A stretch of 64,000 nt of DNA from Nepenthes gracilis (lineage: Eukaryota > Streptophyta > Magnoliopsida > Caryophyllales > Nepenthaceae): positions 10,524,021 to 10,588,020 of the forward strand of contig BSYO01000014.1 of assembly GCA_033239525.1 (NCBI GenBank). Reading direction: 5' to 3'. Every line of letters begins with the position of its first letter. The stretch's first letter is position 1. The notes under the pieces were generated by a model. The model had not been told where the DNA came from. It did no database searches and worked only from the letters and a program-made list of their open reading frames with translations. Both the position numbers and the translations under genes were made by a program. Positions 1 through 15,968 of the stretch are shown here, piece after piece.

Positions 1-168
1 CATGGACCAAAACAAAATATTTAGCTCCAGTTAGCTCATTTAGACTCATGAACCTTGCACAAATCAGTGGTATTGGTGTTTACCTTTTCTCCTCTGTTAT
101 ACATTGGAGTTGTGGAAAATAAAATAATTTCTTTCCTTCTTAACTGATCATTTGCAGTTGTCACTTGC

Positions 169-530
169 ATTGCAAGTGACAATATCAGCATAATCATAAA
201 AGCCATCTCCATTCTGTTACATGGTGCAATGCCATGTTTCTGCTCTAATTTTGGAGATTATAGTGGTAACTCTATCCCTTGTAAATTTGAATGGAACTCC
301 AGCTAAAGTTGTCATTGGTACTTTGTTTATCTGGGCACTTATTTAAGTTATTGCAAGTGACAATATCAGCATAATCATAAAAGCCATCTCCATTCTGTTA
401 CATGGTGCAATGCCATGTTTCTGCTCTAATTTTGGAGATTATAGTGGTAACTCTAACCCTTGTAAATTTAAATGGAACTCCAGCTAAAGTTGTCATTGGT
501 ACTTTGTTTATCTGGGCACTTATTTAAGTT
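169..530. repeat. 181-bp tandem duplication inside a BCAT intron
   Basis: Two adjacent direct copies, 169-349 and 350-530, both begin near TTGCAAGTGACAATATCAGC and end near GGGCACTTATTTAAGT. By eye they differ at only a few bases (for example tatccc/taaccc and tttgaa/tttaaa). The duplication ends about 50 bp before the 3' splice site at 580-581, so it pushes that site away from upstream intron signals. Confidence 0.88.
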
Positions 531-581
531 TCATTGTTTGTGTTGAAATCACTGAAATTTTATAGTCATGGATATCCATAG

Positions 582-3500
582 GTTCTGCAAGCACAGACTG
601 CTGCTAAAGCAAAAGGTTATTCCGATGTTCTGTACCTGGATTGTGTTCACAAGAAGTACCTGGAGGAGGTCTCCTCTTGTAATGTTTTTGTTGTCAAGGT
701 ATTTATGTCTTGTTTGACCTCAACATTGGCAATTTCAGATCCTAAATTTCCCTTCAATATGTTTAATCTACAAGAAATAAAAATGATTTATAGACTTGAT
801 CAGATCATTTAAAATATATGAATGAATGACAACAAAAGAGATGAAAGAAGTTGCAGGTAAAAACTGATGGATTGTTGTAAAGTGTTCAGTTATTACTTAT
901 CATCCTGTATGCAAAGATACAAGGATAACATTATTTAATCTAGGAAGGTTGTACTCCCTTGTAGAGTGGACAAAGCTCCACCATGCTGCTCGTAAACATC
1001 TGTTTCAAATTGTGTATTTGAGTGTGTCCAATAAATGAGCCACCTAAAATCACATGATTATACTGATACACTCATAAGATCACCCTGGGAGTTGTTTGAT
1101 TTCCTCATGAAATCAACTATGACTTGACCTATATTGAATAAATAATTCAGAATTGCCAGAGTGAAGTTACTTGCTAGTTGAATGAAGGTACGTAGCCTTG
1201 TTTTTATAGTTATAGTGAGTAATCAAATTCTGAAAGTCAGATTGGTATGTTTCTCCAACGGCAATGTCTTGCTGTCATTTCTCTCCCCCTCTTATTTAAA
1301 CGCACAAATTTGCTTCCTAAATTGTAGACTCTAGTGTGTTGAACTCAAATGGTAAGATCGTATTAACTGTAGGCAATGCCATCAATTGTTTTGATGTCTG
1401 CTAACAGGATTCCTTGGATATTACTTTTCAGGGGCCATGTCTGTGTTAAATGTTAACTCATCTGACACTAGGCTGGCAGATCCTGGTAACTTGAAAGCGT
1501 TCCAACTCTGAAATTGAATTTTGAAAAGGATCAAGAGCATTTTGCAATATTGTGCGCTTGATTTACATGAGGCAAAGCCTTGTGGAATGCCACAAAAACA
1601 TAAGATATAAGATAAAAAGATCCCTATTGAAAGATTTAGTTGTTTGTCCTAGCTTTGTGGGATAATTTCTGTTTGATAAGCTTAAGAGATCACGAGATGG
1701 GAACAAGTTGGCTAAGTTAAAGCGTCGTTACCATCCGGTTTGTAAATTGATTCTCATAATGCATGTCTTCCTTGGCTGTTGAAACCGGAGGGTTTTTCTC
1801 AATAGCCGCAATTATCGAGTTTTCCTTTCGTCATCAAAAATTGTCCCTCTTATTATTTATTATTGCTTTAATTTTTATGCTGTGGAATATTCATATTATC
1901 TAGATCTAAATATTCTTTACATATATTAAATAGTTATATTTGTACTACTTTCGAAAAATTATTAAGGGGTCGAAACTTTTGTGTGTTTTTTGGACGTATA
2001 GTTCCTTTCACTTATTGAGTAGGTGGTGCCATTTATATACTTTTGTAACAACTATCTTTTCTTTTTTCGGCTGTATGCCCATATCATGCTGGATATATGT
2101 GTTTGCTTCAAGGTGAGTTGAGCCTAGTCTTTTTTGCCTGTTTCTTAGGTGTGAAATATTTTGATGAATGCCATATGCTTCCATGGACACTTTGCTTCTC
2201 ATGTGTGGTATTTCATATCAAAGAAAATACGTTACAGTGGCTGAAAATATTGGTGATGGTGATATTTAAGGTTTCCATATAAGAACCCATGCTAGATTTG
2301 GTGTCCCAACTATGACTGCTTCTTTGACTTCATCATGTTAATTATCAGATGGCAGATTAATGAGCATGTTTTGAATTGGCCTATTTCTTATGTTTATCAA
2401 TTGAAGTATTTTTGAAATTAACTGAAGAATGTATGCTTTCTCATTGTTAGCTAGGGGTAAGGAGAACTCTATATTTATCTGTTTCCTATTCAAACTCTCT
2501 ATGGATTGGACAAACTTTTGCATAGACAAAAAAAGTTGAAGGATCTGACAGACAGAATACCGAGCTTTTAGGGGATATTGGTTTTACTGTGTTGGATAAT
2601 ACTATTCATTGTGTGGAATTCGTATTCTGCATTATGATTTTTGAAGTCTTTTTAGTTCAGGAAGTGTGCATGATCATAAAATCTTTCCTTTTACTACGTA
2701 TTCCAGGGCAATGTGATAGCCACTCCCGCAATAACAGGTACAATTCTTCCTGGTATTACAAGGAAAAGCATCATTGATGTTGCACTTAATCAAGGATTTG
2801 AGGTACCCAGCCTAGTTTTAGTTCCCCTTTTTCTGTTTAAGTTTCTTATTGTTGAAAATCAAGATTGTCGGTGTTTATAGATTAGATATCAAAAGGCAAT
2901 GTAGGCTTCTAGGTTGAAATCCAAGCTCTTGTGGGTATCATCTTTGTTACTCTTCTGACTCATGCTGGGTAAAAATATTGGCTGTCAACTCTAGGTTGAA
3001 GAACGGCTTGTGACAGTGGACGAATTGCTCAATGCAGATGAGATATTTTGTACAGGGACGGCTGTGGTTGTATCACCTGTTGGCAGCATTACATATCATA
3101 GTAAAAGGTGAACATATCTTGTTAAAATGTTCTGGCTTTGCATTGTCATTTGATTTTTTCTTTCTTATGGCTAAAGGGTGAACTGGAAGAATTTTCTAAA
3201 TGAGTAACAGATTGTGAGTTTCAGAGTTGAAATGCACTTTGTTAATTTTCCGTAAAAGTTGTGTGAAAAGTAGATTGTCTGCTACCTTTCAAAGATGGAA
3301 CTGTGTACATTAATGATCACACTAGTTTAAATTACATGCTTGAAAGTTCAGTTTATTAAATGGTTAAAGGAAAAAGGTAATACCCTCTTGAGTGTTTTTT
3401 TTTAACCTTGACCGAGAAAATAGGGCCAAGGCAATGGCAGACCTGGGTTAGTGAGACATATTATTGGTTAGAAGCAATTATAGGTGAATTCAGAAAGTAA

Positions 3501-4023
3501 AGTCATTTAGAATTCCAACCCAGTGGACTAATGGATTTTTTATGGTAGTGTTACATGGCAGAATTTGCAAAATGATAAAGAAAAAATAAATATTGCCAAG
3601 ATTCTTGATTGCAGCGATATCAGCATGCTCGAAGAGCCAAAAGGTGTCGTCACTCTGCTGAGAGACTTTTGAGAGATATCCTTCAGATACAGTCAGAATA
3701 CCCCAGATGATAAGATACTCATCTATCCATTTAGTTTTATATGAACCCTTTAGTATGGATAAATGGGACGCTAAGAGTATCCTCCAAACTCCACAATAGG
3801 TGCCTTTGTTATCTTGTAGTAGTTTTAAGGCCTCAATAGCTGCTTGCCCTGCAAGTTCTTATTTGCGGTAGTTGTTTTTGAGTTTCTATCTCCTTTCTTT
3901 TTCAGGATGTCGTACGGAGATGGGAGGATAGGTAATGTATCACAGCAACTCCTCACGGCGCTTACTAAACTCCAAATGGGTCTTGTGGAAGACAACATGG
4001 ATTGGATTGTGGAACTCAAGTAG
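582..4023 (+). CDS. BCAT: Branched-chain amino-acid aminotransferase, 3' part (four exons)
   Basis: PLP-dependent class IV aminotransferase that interconverts leucine, isoleucine and valine with their 2-oxo acids. Exons read from the sequence: 582-698, 2707-2802, 2995-3107 and 3906-4023, with AG/GT borders and compatible phases (0, 0, 2). They give 147 codons plus a TAG stop. Family landmarks: YSDVLYLD and [12 protein letters not shown] in the first exon, [16 protein letters not shown] in the second, [18 protein letters not shown] in the third (PLP phosphate-binding part), and [14 protein letters not shown]...[15 protein letters not shown] at the C terminus. The catalytic-lysine exon and the N terminus, including any plastid or mitochondrial transit peptide, lie left of base 1; no earlier exon is visible in 1-581. 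Introns are 2008, 192 and 798 bp. The gene converges with the P450 gene; the two stop codons are about 700 bp apart. The identification is firm, but paralogue and organelle cannot be assigned. An apparent start codon inside the last exon is an internal Met. Confidence 0.93.
699..2706 (+). other. Long BCAT intron
   Basis: This 2-kb intron between two phase-0 borders (CAAG|GT and TTCCAG|GG) is AT-rich. No exon, transposon domain or RNA gene was recognised in it. The short open frames here have no recognisable similarity and are treated as noise. Confidence 0.6.
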
Positions 4024-4095
4024 AAGCATCCATAATTTTCGTAAGTTAATTGCTGCCTTTGCAAGTAAGCCTCGTAGTGACACAGATTATTAGGT

Positions 4096-4101
4096 AATAA
4101 A
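4096..4101 (+). terminator. Possible poly(A) signal of BCAT
   Basis: AATAAA lies about 70 nt after the BCAT stop, a normal distance for a plant near-upstream element. Plant polyadenylation signals are degenerate, so this is only suggestive. Confidence 0.3.
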
Positions 4102-4728
4102 AACAGTCTCTATGTAACATAGGTTTCAAAGCTTTTGTCTAGTCGTGATTGGCTTGTAGATGTGACTTGAATGATGCCGCATGCATGGCCTTTAATTGGG
4201 CTTGTTGTAGGGTACGTTGAAATTGTGAGCCATTTAAGAAATTCTCTCACTTGACAGAAACAGGTGTATTAGAAGGACATCTTTTTGATATTATTGGTGA
4301 TATAACATTCTATCTATTATATGTATTAATGGATTTATACAAAAATAGATGGATGATGAGTATGATATCTCCTTGAATAAGGTGAAGAAATATTTACAGA
4401 CTATAAGGGGAGAAAATGTTCTTTCCACTTGAGTACTCTCTCCTTTGTCTTCTTTTTGCGCTTGTGTTCCGAGCACAAGATTTCCTAAAATCATATATAT
4501 ATATAATTTTATTGTTAAATTTGCAAATTTTTATCAAGACAAAATAACATAAATCATTTACTAAAATTTCATCCTTGCATTTTCTTTCTTGTGGATGTGG
4601 ACTGAAGATAAAGCCCCCAAAAAAATACTAAATATGCTCAAATTCACAAGCAATCTTTACAAGCATGTATGCTAGGTAATCCTATGATATGGGCGGTGGG
4701 TGGCGGCGGCCTGGTTGATGCTGCTGCT
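4102..4728. other. Convergent 3' intergenic region BCAT / CYP90B
   Basis: About 0.6 kb between two genes transcribed toward each other. It should hold both 3' UTRs. On the minus strand an AATAAA-like motif (complement of 4508-4513) lies about 215 nt past the P450 stop. No other feature recognised. Confidence 0.5.
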
Positions 4729-9328
<4,600 letters not shown>

Positions 9329-9560
9329 GGAGACACCCACAATCTCTCTATCGCTCCTCTTTCCGTCTCCCTGTGTTTCTTAAAATTTCTGTAATAAAAG
9401 AAAATCTTATTTTCGTTTCTTTATTTTTCTTCTCAACTTTTCTTTGGAAAGAGGAAATCGAATTCCTTTTTCTTCCTCTCTGTTTTCTGTTCTCTCCCTC
9501 TATGATGAGGAAGATCTATTACAGAAAACAAATGGCGTAGAGCTATAAGCCAGTATGTGA

Positions 9561-9570
9561 CTTTTTATAG
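9561..9570 (-). promoter_or_regulatory. TATA box of the CYP90B gene
   Basis: The minus strand reads CCTATAAAAAGTC here, about 235 bp upstream of the ATG. A start site about 30 bp downstream would give a 5' UTR near 200 nt, which is CT-rich. The position and sequence are typical, but the start site is unproven. Confidence 0.55.
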
Positions 9571-9885
9571 GCTTCTTCTGCATCTGTCCCTTTCGCCATT
9601 TTAGAAACAAAATAATACATCAAATTGATCTGCTTTTGCCTTACCTGATTATTATAGTTTCCTGCAAATGATTAATGCAAAGCTCGGCAGCCAAAAGTGG
9701 CCAAAGTTCTGCAATCAAGAGGGGCTGCTAATCAAGACGGGCCGCTAGAGCTACACGTTGCACTCCCCTGCATGGAGTGACAGCAAATTGTCGTTAAGGT
9801 AATGCCAAAATCAACCATGGCAGAAAGCAAAAACAAAACTTAAATGTGTGATTAATCACGTATGGTCAGTATTTCATCAATTTTC

Positions 9886-9886
<1 letters not shown>

Positions 9887-9954
<68 letters not shown>
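9887..9954. repeat. (ATT)n microsatellite
   Basis: About 22 uninterrupted ATT units in the upstream region of the CYP90B gene, roughly 330 bp from the TATA box. Likely length-polymorphic. Confidence 0.95.
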
Positions 9955-12199
9955 GTTTAACAGCCAACCAATGGCTTTCATCACTTCGGCATAAGCAGAG
10001 ATGTGAAGACGATGGCAGATTAGTTGGGCCGGTGAGCTCGTCTTCCTCTTACCTTACGGCTACACGAGAAAAAGAAGATGTTTAAAGAAATACTTTTTTT
10101 GTAATATTTTAAATAATATAATATTTTATCTATTTATTAATATATTATACTCTCATAAAAATAATAAAAAAAATGTCATATTATTCAACATCACTTAAAA
10201 GACATTTTTTTTACTATATTCAAAATAAAAAATTGACAAATAGTAAAAAGGTCGATAATAATATGTCAAGTGAGCCGTATTGGATTAGCATGATTTATTT
10301 ATTCAAATCATCAACATATCTCTGTGATATTGTACTTGACATAGCTCAAGGCAAAAACATAGTAAGCCCAATATGTGACCTACCTATCTTGGATAGGGCA
10401 TACTTTAATGATGTACCATGTTAGGCATGCATTAAAAAAGATAAAAATATAAAAAATAAAATTATATAAAATATCATAAAAAATATATCACATTTTATTT
10501 ATTTTATTAAATATTTTTGATATCATAATTTATAAAAATAAAAAATATCAATTTAATAATAATTTATTTTTTTAAACTTTATTTATATTTTTATACCGTA
10601 CTTCTAAAATTATTATCTTCACTAAAATTCAAAATAATCAAATTTCTAATATAATTTTTTCTTTATAATTAATTCTTTAAAAGAATACACATTAGTATTA
10701 TCTTCGGTGCCATTTTACTTCCTTTTTCAATTGCTTGACCACCATCACTTAAAGGTGACTCCAATGATATTGCATTTATTGGTGAGACAAAAACATTCTG
10801 TACCATTTATACGAGCATAAACAATAAGTATTTATTAGCCTTCCTCAAATGTATTTTTTTTGGTAAGTAGCCTTCCTCACATGTAAAATGTTGAGTTCTA
10901 ATCATCAATTTGTGAAATATAAAACATAATCAAATTACAGGTAGTGAAAAAATTTTACTAATATTATATTTTTATTAATTGGTTATGTTCCACATTGAGT
11001 ACATAAAAACAAAAAAAAAAAAAAGCAAATCTCATAGATTGCTTCTGCTGCTACTTCTTTCTACTATTAGACTGAACAATTATGATGACTATGATATCTA
11101 TATGTTGATTACATATAGGTTGTAATGGACACAAGTCATTATTTCTACTATACTATGGACTATCCGTATATTGATATAGAATTATTTAAGTACATAAAAA
11201 AAAAAAAAAGCAAATCTCATAGATTACTTCTGCTGCTACTTCTTTCTACTGTTAGATTGAACAATTATGATGACTATGATATTTATAAGTTGATTACATA
11301 CAGGTTGTAAATGGGCACAAGTCATTATTTCTACTATACTATGGACCATCTGTATATTGATATAAAATTCTTTAAAGCAGATATGCATCCAATATAAATT
11401 CATGGGAGGGTCCGTAGTTGCAGTGACATAGACTAATATTAAAAGATTTTTCTAATATTTTATATTATTTTTTAAAAAATATGGTTATATATAATATTAA
11501 TAAATATGATATTTTTAATAACTTTAATATTTATTTAAAATTATTTATTTAAATTTGATATTTATCCCCATCTTTAAAATCATATGGTGAAAATCATAAT
11601 CATCCAAATAAAGTATAAAATTGTTAGTGAACAATTGGATCAATAATAAATTTTAAATTGTGTGGTAGGTACTTATAAATTTATTGGTAAAAAAATAAAA
11701 TATTCAAAAAAATTTTAATCATTGGACTATCTTTGAATTGTCATTTATAATCAATTTAGCGGTTAGAATATTTTTATCGTGAAAGATAATTAAAATAAAA
11801 TAAAAAGTATATGTTGTGTTTAACATTTGATAAATTAAAGCTTCATTGTATTAAATAGTCGATATCCATCTTCTTACAGTTAAATTGATTTGTTGGTATA
11901 ATATCTCGAATTGCTACTATCCAAAAAAGATATTATAATGAATAGGGATAATAATATTTATTTTCTCCATATAAGAAGAAATAAATTATAAAATATTTTT
12001 AACACAAAAATTTAATAATATGATATATATATTTTATATGAAATAATTAATCATTCAAAATTAAAAAATAATAATTTAAATAAAAAATAATAAAATAATT
12101 ATTTAAATTATTACTAGCAGTAATATTTGGCTGATTCTAAAATTCAAAGACAATCCAAATGAAATCTATTTATATCTAAATAGATATAATACTCATCAA
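9955..12199. other. AT-rich intergenic DNA
   Basis: No gene recognised. It contains the tandem duplication at 10999-11377. A stretch near 10081-10200 resembles one in CYP90B intron 7 near 6300-6400 (both contain ATATTTTATCTATTTATT), suggesting a dispersed small AT-rich repeat. Confidence 0.5.
10999..11377. repeat. About 190-bp tandem duplication
   Basis: Copy 1 is about 10999-11189 and copy 2 about 11190-11377. Both start GTACATAAA plus an A tract, followed by GCAAATCTCATAGATT. Scattered substitutions and A-tract length differences separate them. Confidence 0.88.
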
Positions 12200-13896
12200 A
12201 AAAAATATGATACCGAGCCTAATCTCATCCTTCTCCTACAATAAATACAAACCCTTTACTTAGAAGGAATAAAATACAAAACATGACTTTAAAACTCAAT
12301 AAGTATTATATATGAAAATAAATGTGTTTAATAAATCGGAGAAATAGCCTAATAATAAATGTCAAATTTGATGACAAATATCAATCTAAATCGTCGATAT
12401 CAAAATCCAAACACCAAATCTAAGATAGAACCCAATATCAAAATCAATGGTAGTCTTGTATTCAAATCATATATTAAATTCAAAATAAATGTCTAATCAG
12501 AAAACTATCCACTTGGGGCATATATATATGTATCAAAAGTGATCTGGATATCAAATCAAAAGTTAAATCCAATGTCCAATCTAATTCCCGATTAAATTGT
12601 GATGCGAGACAGAATTTAATAGCCAATGATTTAATCGTGTGTGCAGAAGTCGAAGTAGCACTGTAAGCCGATAATCCAAAATTTGGATTAAAACATACAA
12701 TCAAAATTAAATGTATGAAACATATCAAAATCCATAAGTGGGAAAAATTGGTGTATCTAAAATCCAGGTCCAAAACAAAGTCTGAATATAAATTCATATA
12801 GAATTGTAAATATTTTTTTTTTTTAGGAAGTAATATAGAATTGTAAATCATGCTCCAAATTTGTATTCTGGTTATTTAAATACTAATTTAAGGAAGGGTT
12901 ACACATATTTTTGATAACTTTAGGCCGAGTCAAATACAGTTTAGACCAACATACTAGGTCACCTATATACTTTGTCTCCCATAAGTAAAGTGGCTCACTA
13001 TGTTTCGTTACCCGTAATTTTGGGTACAATTCTCAAATTTGTCAGATATATTAGGACATTTGAATATATTATAAATTTTAATTAAATATTTGAATAGACG
13101 GATCACTACATCCAAACATTTCCTATTGGTAGAAAGAAATTTTCAATAATAAAATATTTCTCCGTCGGAAGCTAGCCAAAATATTCAATAATAAATTCAA
13201 AGGTAGTGACCACAATACCGACACATATATATGAAAAAAAGCAACTCATCCAAAATTTCATACTTATTTTTATACAAATATACAAATATAAAAATACACA
13301 ATATCCAATATTTATCCATTTTTTAAAAAATCATAAAGCCCTCAAATAATAATAGAAATAGAACAAATCTTTCAAGCAACCGGTAAAACTATTATGCATA
13401 CATAAGAAAAACGAATAGGTTAGTTAAAAGTGTACGAACTTAAAATCTCCAAATCGAAATAAAATATTATCAGATATGTTATCAGATAAAGGTTAGGGTT
13501 AGAAGATATTTTTCTTAACATTATATGAAGTAGATCTGACGAAATGATACTCTAAAGAACCCGAACGTTACCTTCTGTCTCTTTCTCCTACGCTCTCTCT
13601 CTCATCTTTCTTCGCGTGAAATGACGAAGCTCAACCCACATATGCCTTTTGTACCCAACCAACACTCAAACACAGCTCAGGAGCCCAACCTTTTGGAATC
13701 GGCATCCGAGTGCACCTCTGGCGTGCCTCGAGTGCTGACATTCTAAAATCGACGCTTCAAGTGTGCATTAGGCACCACGTCACTGAACTAAATATCATTC
13801 AAAATTTCACATTATAATTACCTTAAAACACGTCCAATTAACCCCAAAATTACAACTAATATCAAAATCATCCAAATAGGGGTCTGGGGTATTACA
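12200..13896 (-). repeat. 3' LTR of the old Tekay element
   Basis: In element orientation it starts TGTAATACCCC at 13896, preceded by the purine tract TAAGAATGGGAGGA (13897-13910). The interior shares blocks with the other LTRs of the window, such as the GTCAGATATATTAGGAC core at about 13040. The left limit is approximate, set where similarity to the 5' LTR fragment fades. The TG-starting end is clear, the other is not. Confidence 0.75.
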
Positions 13897-13910
13897 TCCT
13901 CCCATTCTTA

Positions 13911-15963
13911 TAAAATTTCATCCTCGAAATTCACATAGCACAATCCTCAAATAGATAAGGAAACTTCTCTCAAACTTTATCGTTATGCTCTCATGTAGCC
14001 TCCTTGGCTAAATGATTCCTCCACAACATCTTGATCAATGGAATAGTATTTTTTCTCAATGCTTAATCATTCCGATCCAAAATTTGAACAGCAACCTTGA
14101 CATAAGATAAATATTCATTTATCTCTAATGGCTCAAATTTAATCATATGAGAAGAATCATACACGTATTTTTTCAACATTGAAACATGAAAACATCACGA
14201 CAACCCACTAATTCGGAAGCAAAACCAATCTATAATCCACCTCTTCGATCCACTCTAAAATCTCAAAAGGCCTGGTGAACCTCGGCTTCAATTTGCCATT
14301 CACTCCAAACCTTGAAATTCCTTTCTTTGGAGACACTTTCAAGAACACACGGTTGCCCACATTAAACTCCAAATCAAATCTCCTCCTATTAGTGTAACTC
14401 TTCTGATGACTTTGAGCCTTGATCAATCAATCTCTAATAATTTGGATCTTCTAGTTAGCATCTTGAATAATGTCAGCGCCCAAAAATTTATAATCATCAA
14501 TCTCTTCCCAATTAATAGGAGACCTACATCTCTGACCATATAAAGCCTTGAGTGGTGCTATCCCGATACTTAATTGATAGCTGTTATTATATGAAAATTT
14601 GGTAAGTGATAATTAGCTATCCCAAGAGCCTCTCATTTCCAAAATTGACGCTCTCAATATATCTTTCAAGATTTGGATAGTTCTTTCAGATTGGCCATTT
14701 GTTTGCGAATGAAAAGCCAAATTGAACTAGAGCTTGGTATCCAATTTCTTATGCAAATTTTTTCAAAACTTTGATACAAACCCTGGATCTCGATCAGATA
14801 TAATCGAAGCCGGAATATCATACAACCTTATGATCTCATTGATGTATAGACGAGTTAGATTATCTCTTGAATACGTCATCCGAATCAGTAGGAAATGAGA
14901 AGATTTTGTCAATCTATCCATGATCAACTAATGGCATCTATATTTTTTACTGTCCTAGGCAACCCCGAAACAAAATTCATTGTTACATGCTCCCACTTCC
15001 AGTTGAAAATCAAAAAAGGATGCAAGAACCTTAAATGCTTCTTATGCTCTACTTTCACTTACTGACACATGATGCATCTAGCCATATAAGTTGCAATCTT
15101 CCTTCTCATTTTTCACTACCAAAAAGTCTTCTTTATGTCCTGATATATTTTGTTTGTGCTAAGATGAATCGTGCATTTTGATCTGTAAGTTTCATTTAGA
15201 ATTTCCTCCTTTAACTCTTCAATATTTTGTACACAAGTCCAATCTTAAAAACAAAGGATCCCATCAAATCGAATACAAAAATCTGCTCACGACTCGCTAT
15301 CTAGATCTTCTACGATCTCCATCAAATACAGGTCGATTATCTAATTCTCCCTAATTTTTAACTGCACTTGGAGATATGACAGCATCATCCTTAACACCTG
15401 GGAGTGCAATTGAATCATGCAACTCTTCATTCCATCAAATATCTCCTATTCTTTGATCATCAAATAAGCCATTAAAACTGAAGACTTCCTATTCAAAGTG
15501 TCAGCAACAATATTAGCCTTCCTTGACTGATATTGGATCTCACAATCATAATCATTTAGTAAGTTTATCCATCTTCACTTCCGCATATTCAATTTCTTCT
15601 GGGAAAACAGATACCTTAAACTTTTATGATCGGAATAGACCATAAATTTTTTCCTGTATAGATAATACATCTAGATTTTCAATGCAAAGATCACAACTGC
15701 TAACTCTAAATTATGGATGGAATATTTCTACTCGTGAGTCTTTAACTTCCTAGACTCATAAACCACCACCCAACCGTGTTGTATCAAAACACAACCCAAA
15801 TTCTTCTTAAAAGTATCACAATATACCATAAATCCTCCTAATTTATCAGAGATAAACAATATAGATGCTGATGTTAACCTCCTCTTCAACTCCTAGAAGC
15901 TAACCTCACAGTTCTCATCCCTTACAAACATTACCTTCTTGTGTCAATTTAGTTAGACGCACT
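13911..15963 (-). pseudogene. Tekay RNase H / integrase remnant
   Basis: Minus-strand translation with stops. It begins (15963 side) with IAVRLTKLTQ, the residues after the RT thumb, then decayed RNase H. The integrase core shows MDRLTKSSHFLLIRM, IISDRDPGFVSKF and SQTNGQSERTIQ, the regions holding catalytic Asp, Asp and Glu. An open stretch at 14208-14426 carries QSHQKSYTNRRRFDLEF, VGNRVFLKVSPKKG and PRFTRPFEILEWIEEVDYRL, the integrase C-terminal module of this lineage. It ends near 13912 with VNFEDEIL. Not translatable as a whole. Confidence 0.85.
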
Positions 15964-15968
15964 GCAAT

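Noticed and set aside
9329..9340. Upstream start of CYP90B four codons before the chosen ATG
   Set aside because: The codon at 9340 is GTG, not ATG; the first in-frame ATG is at 9328.
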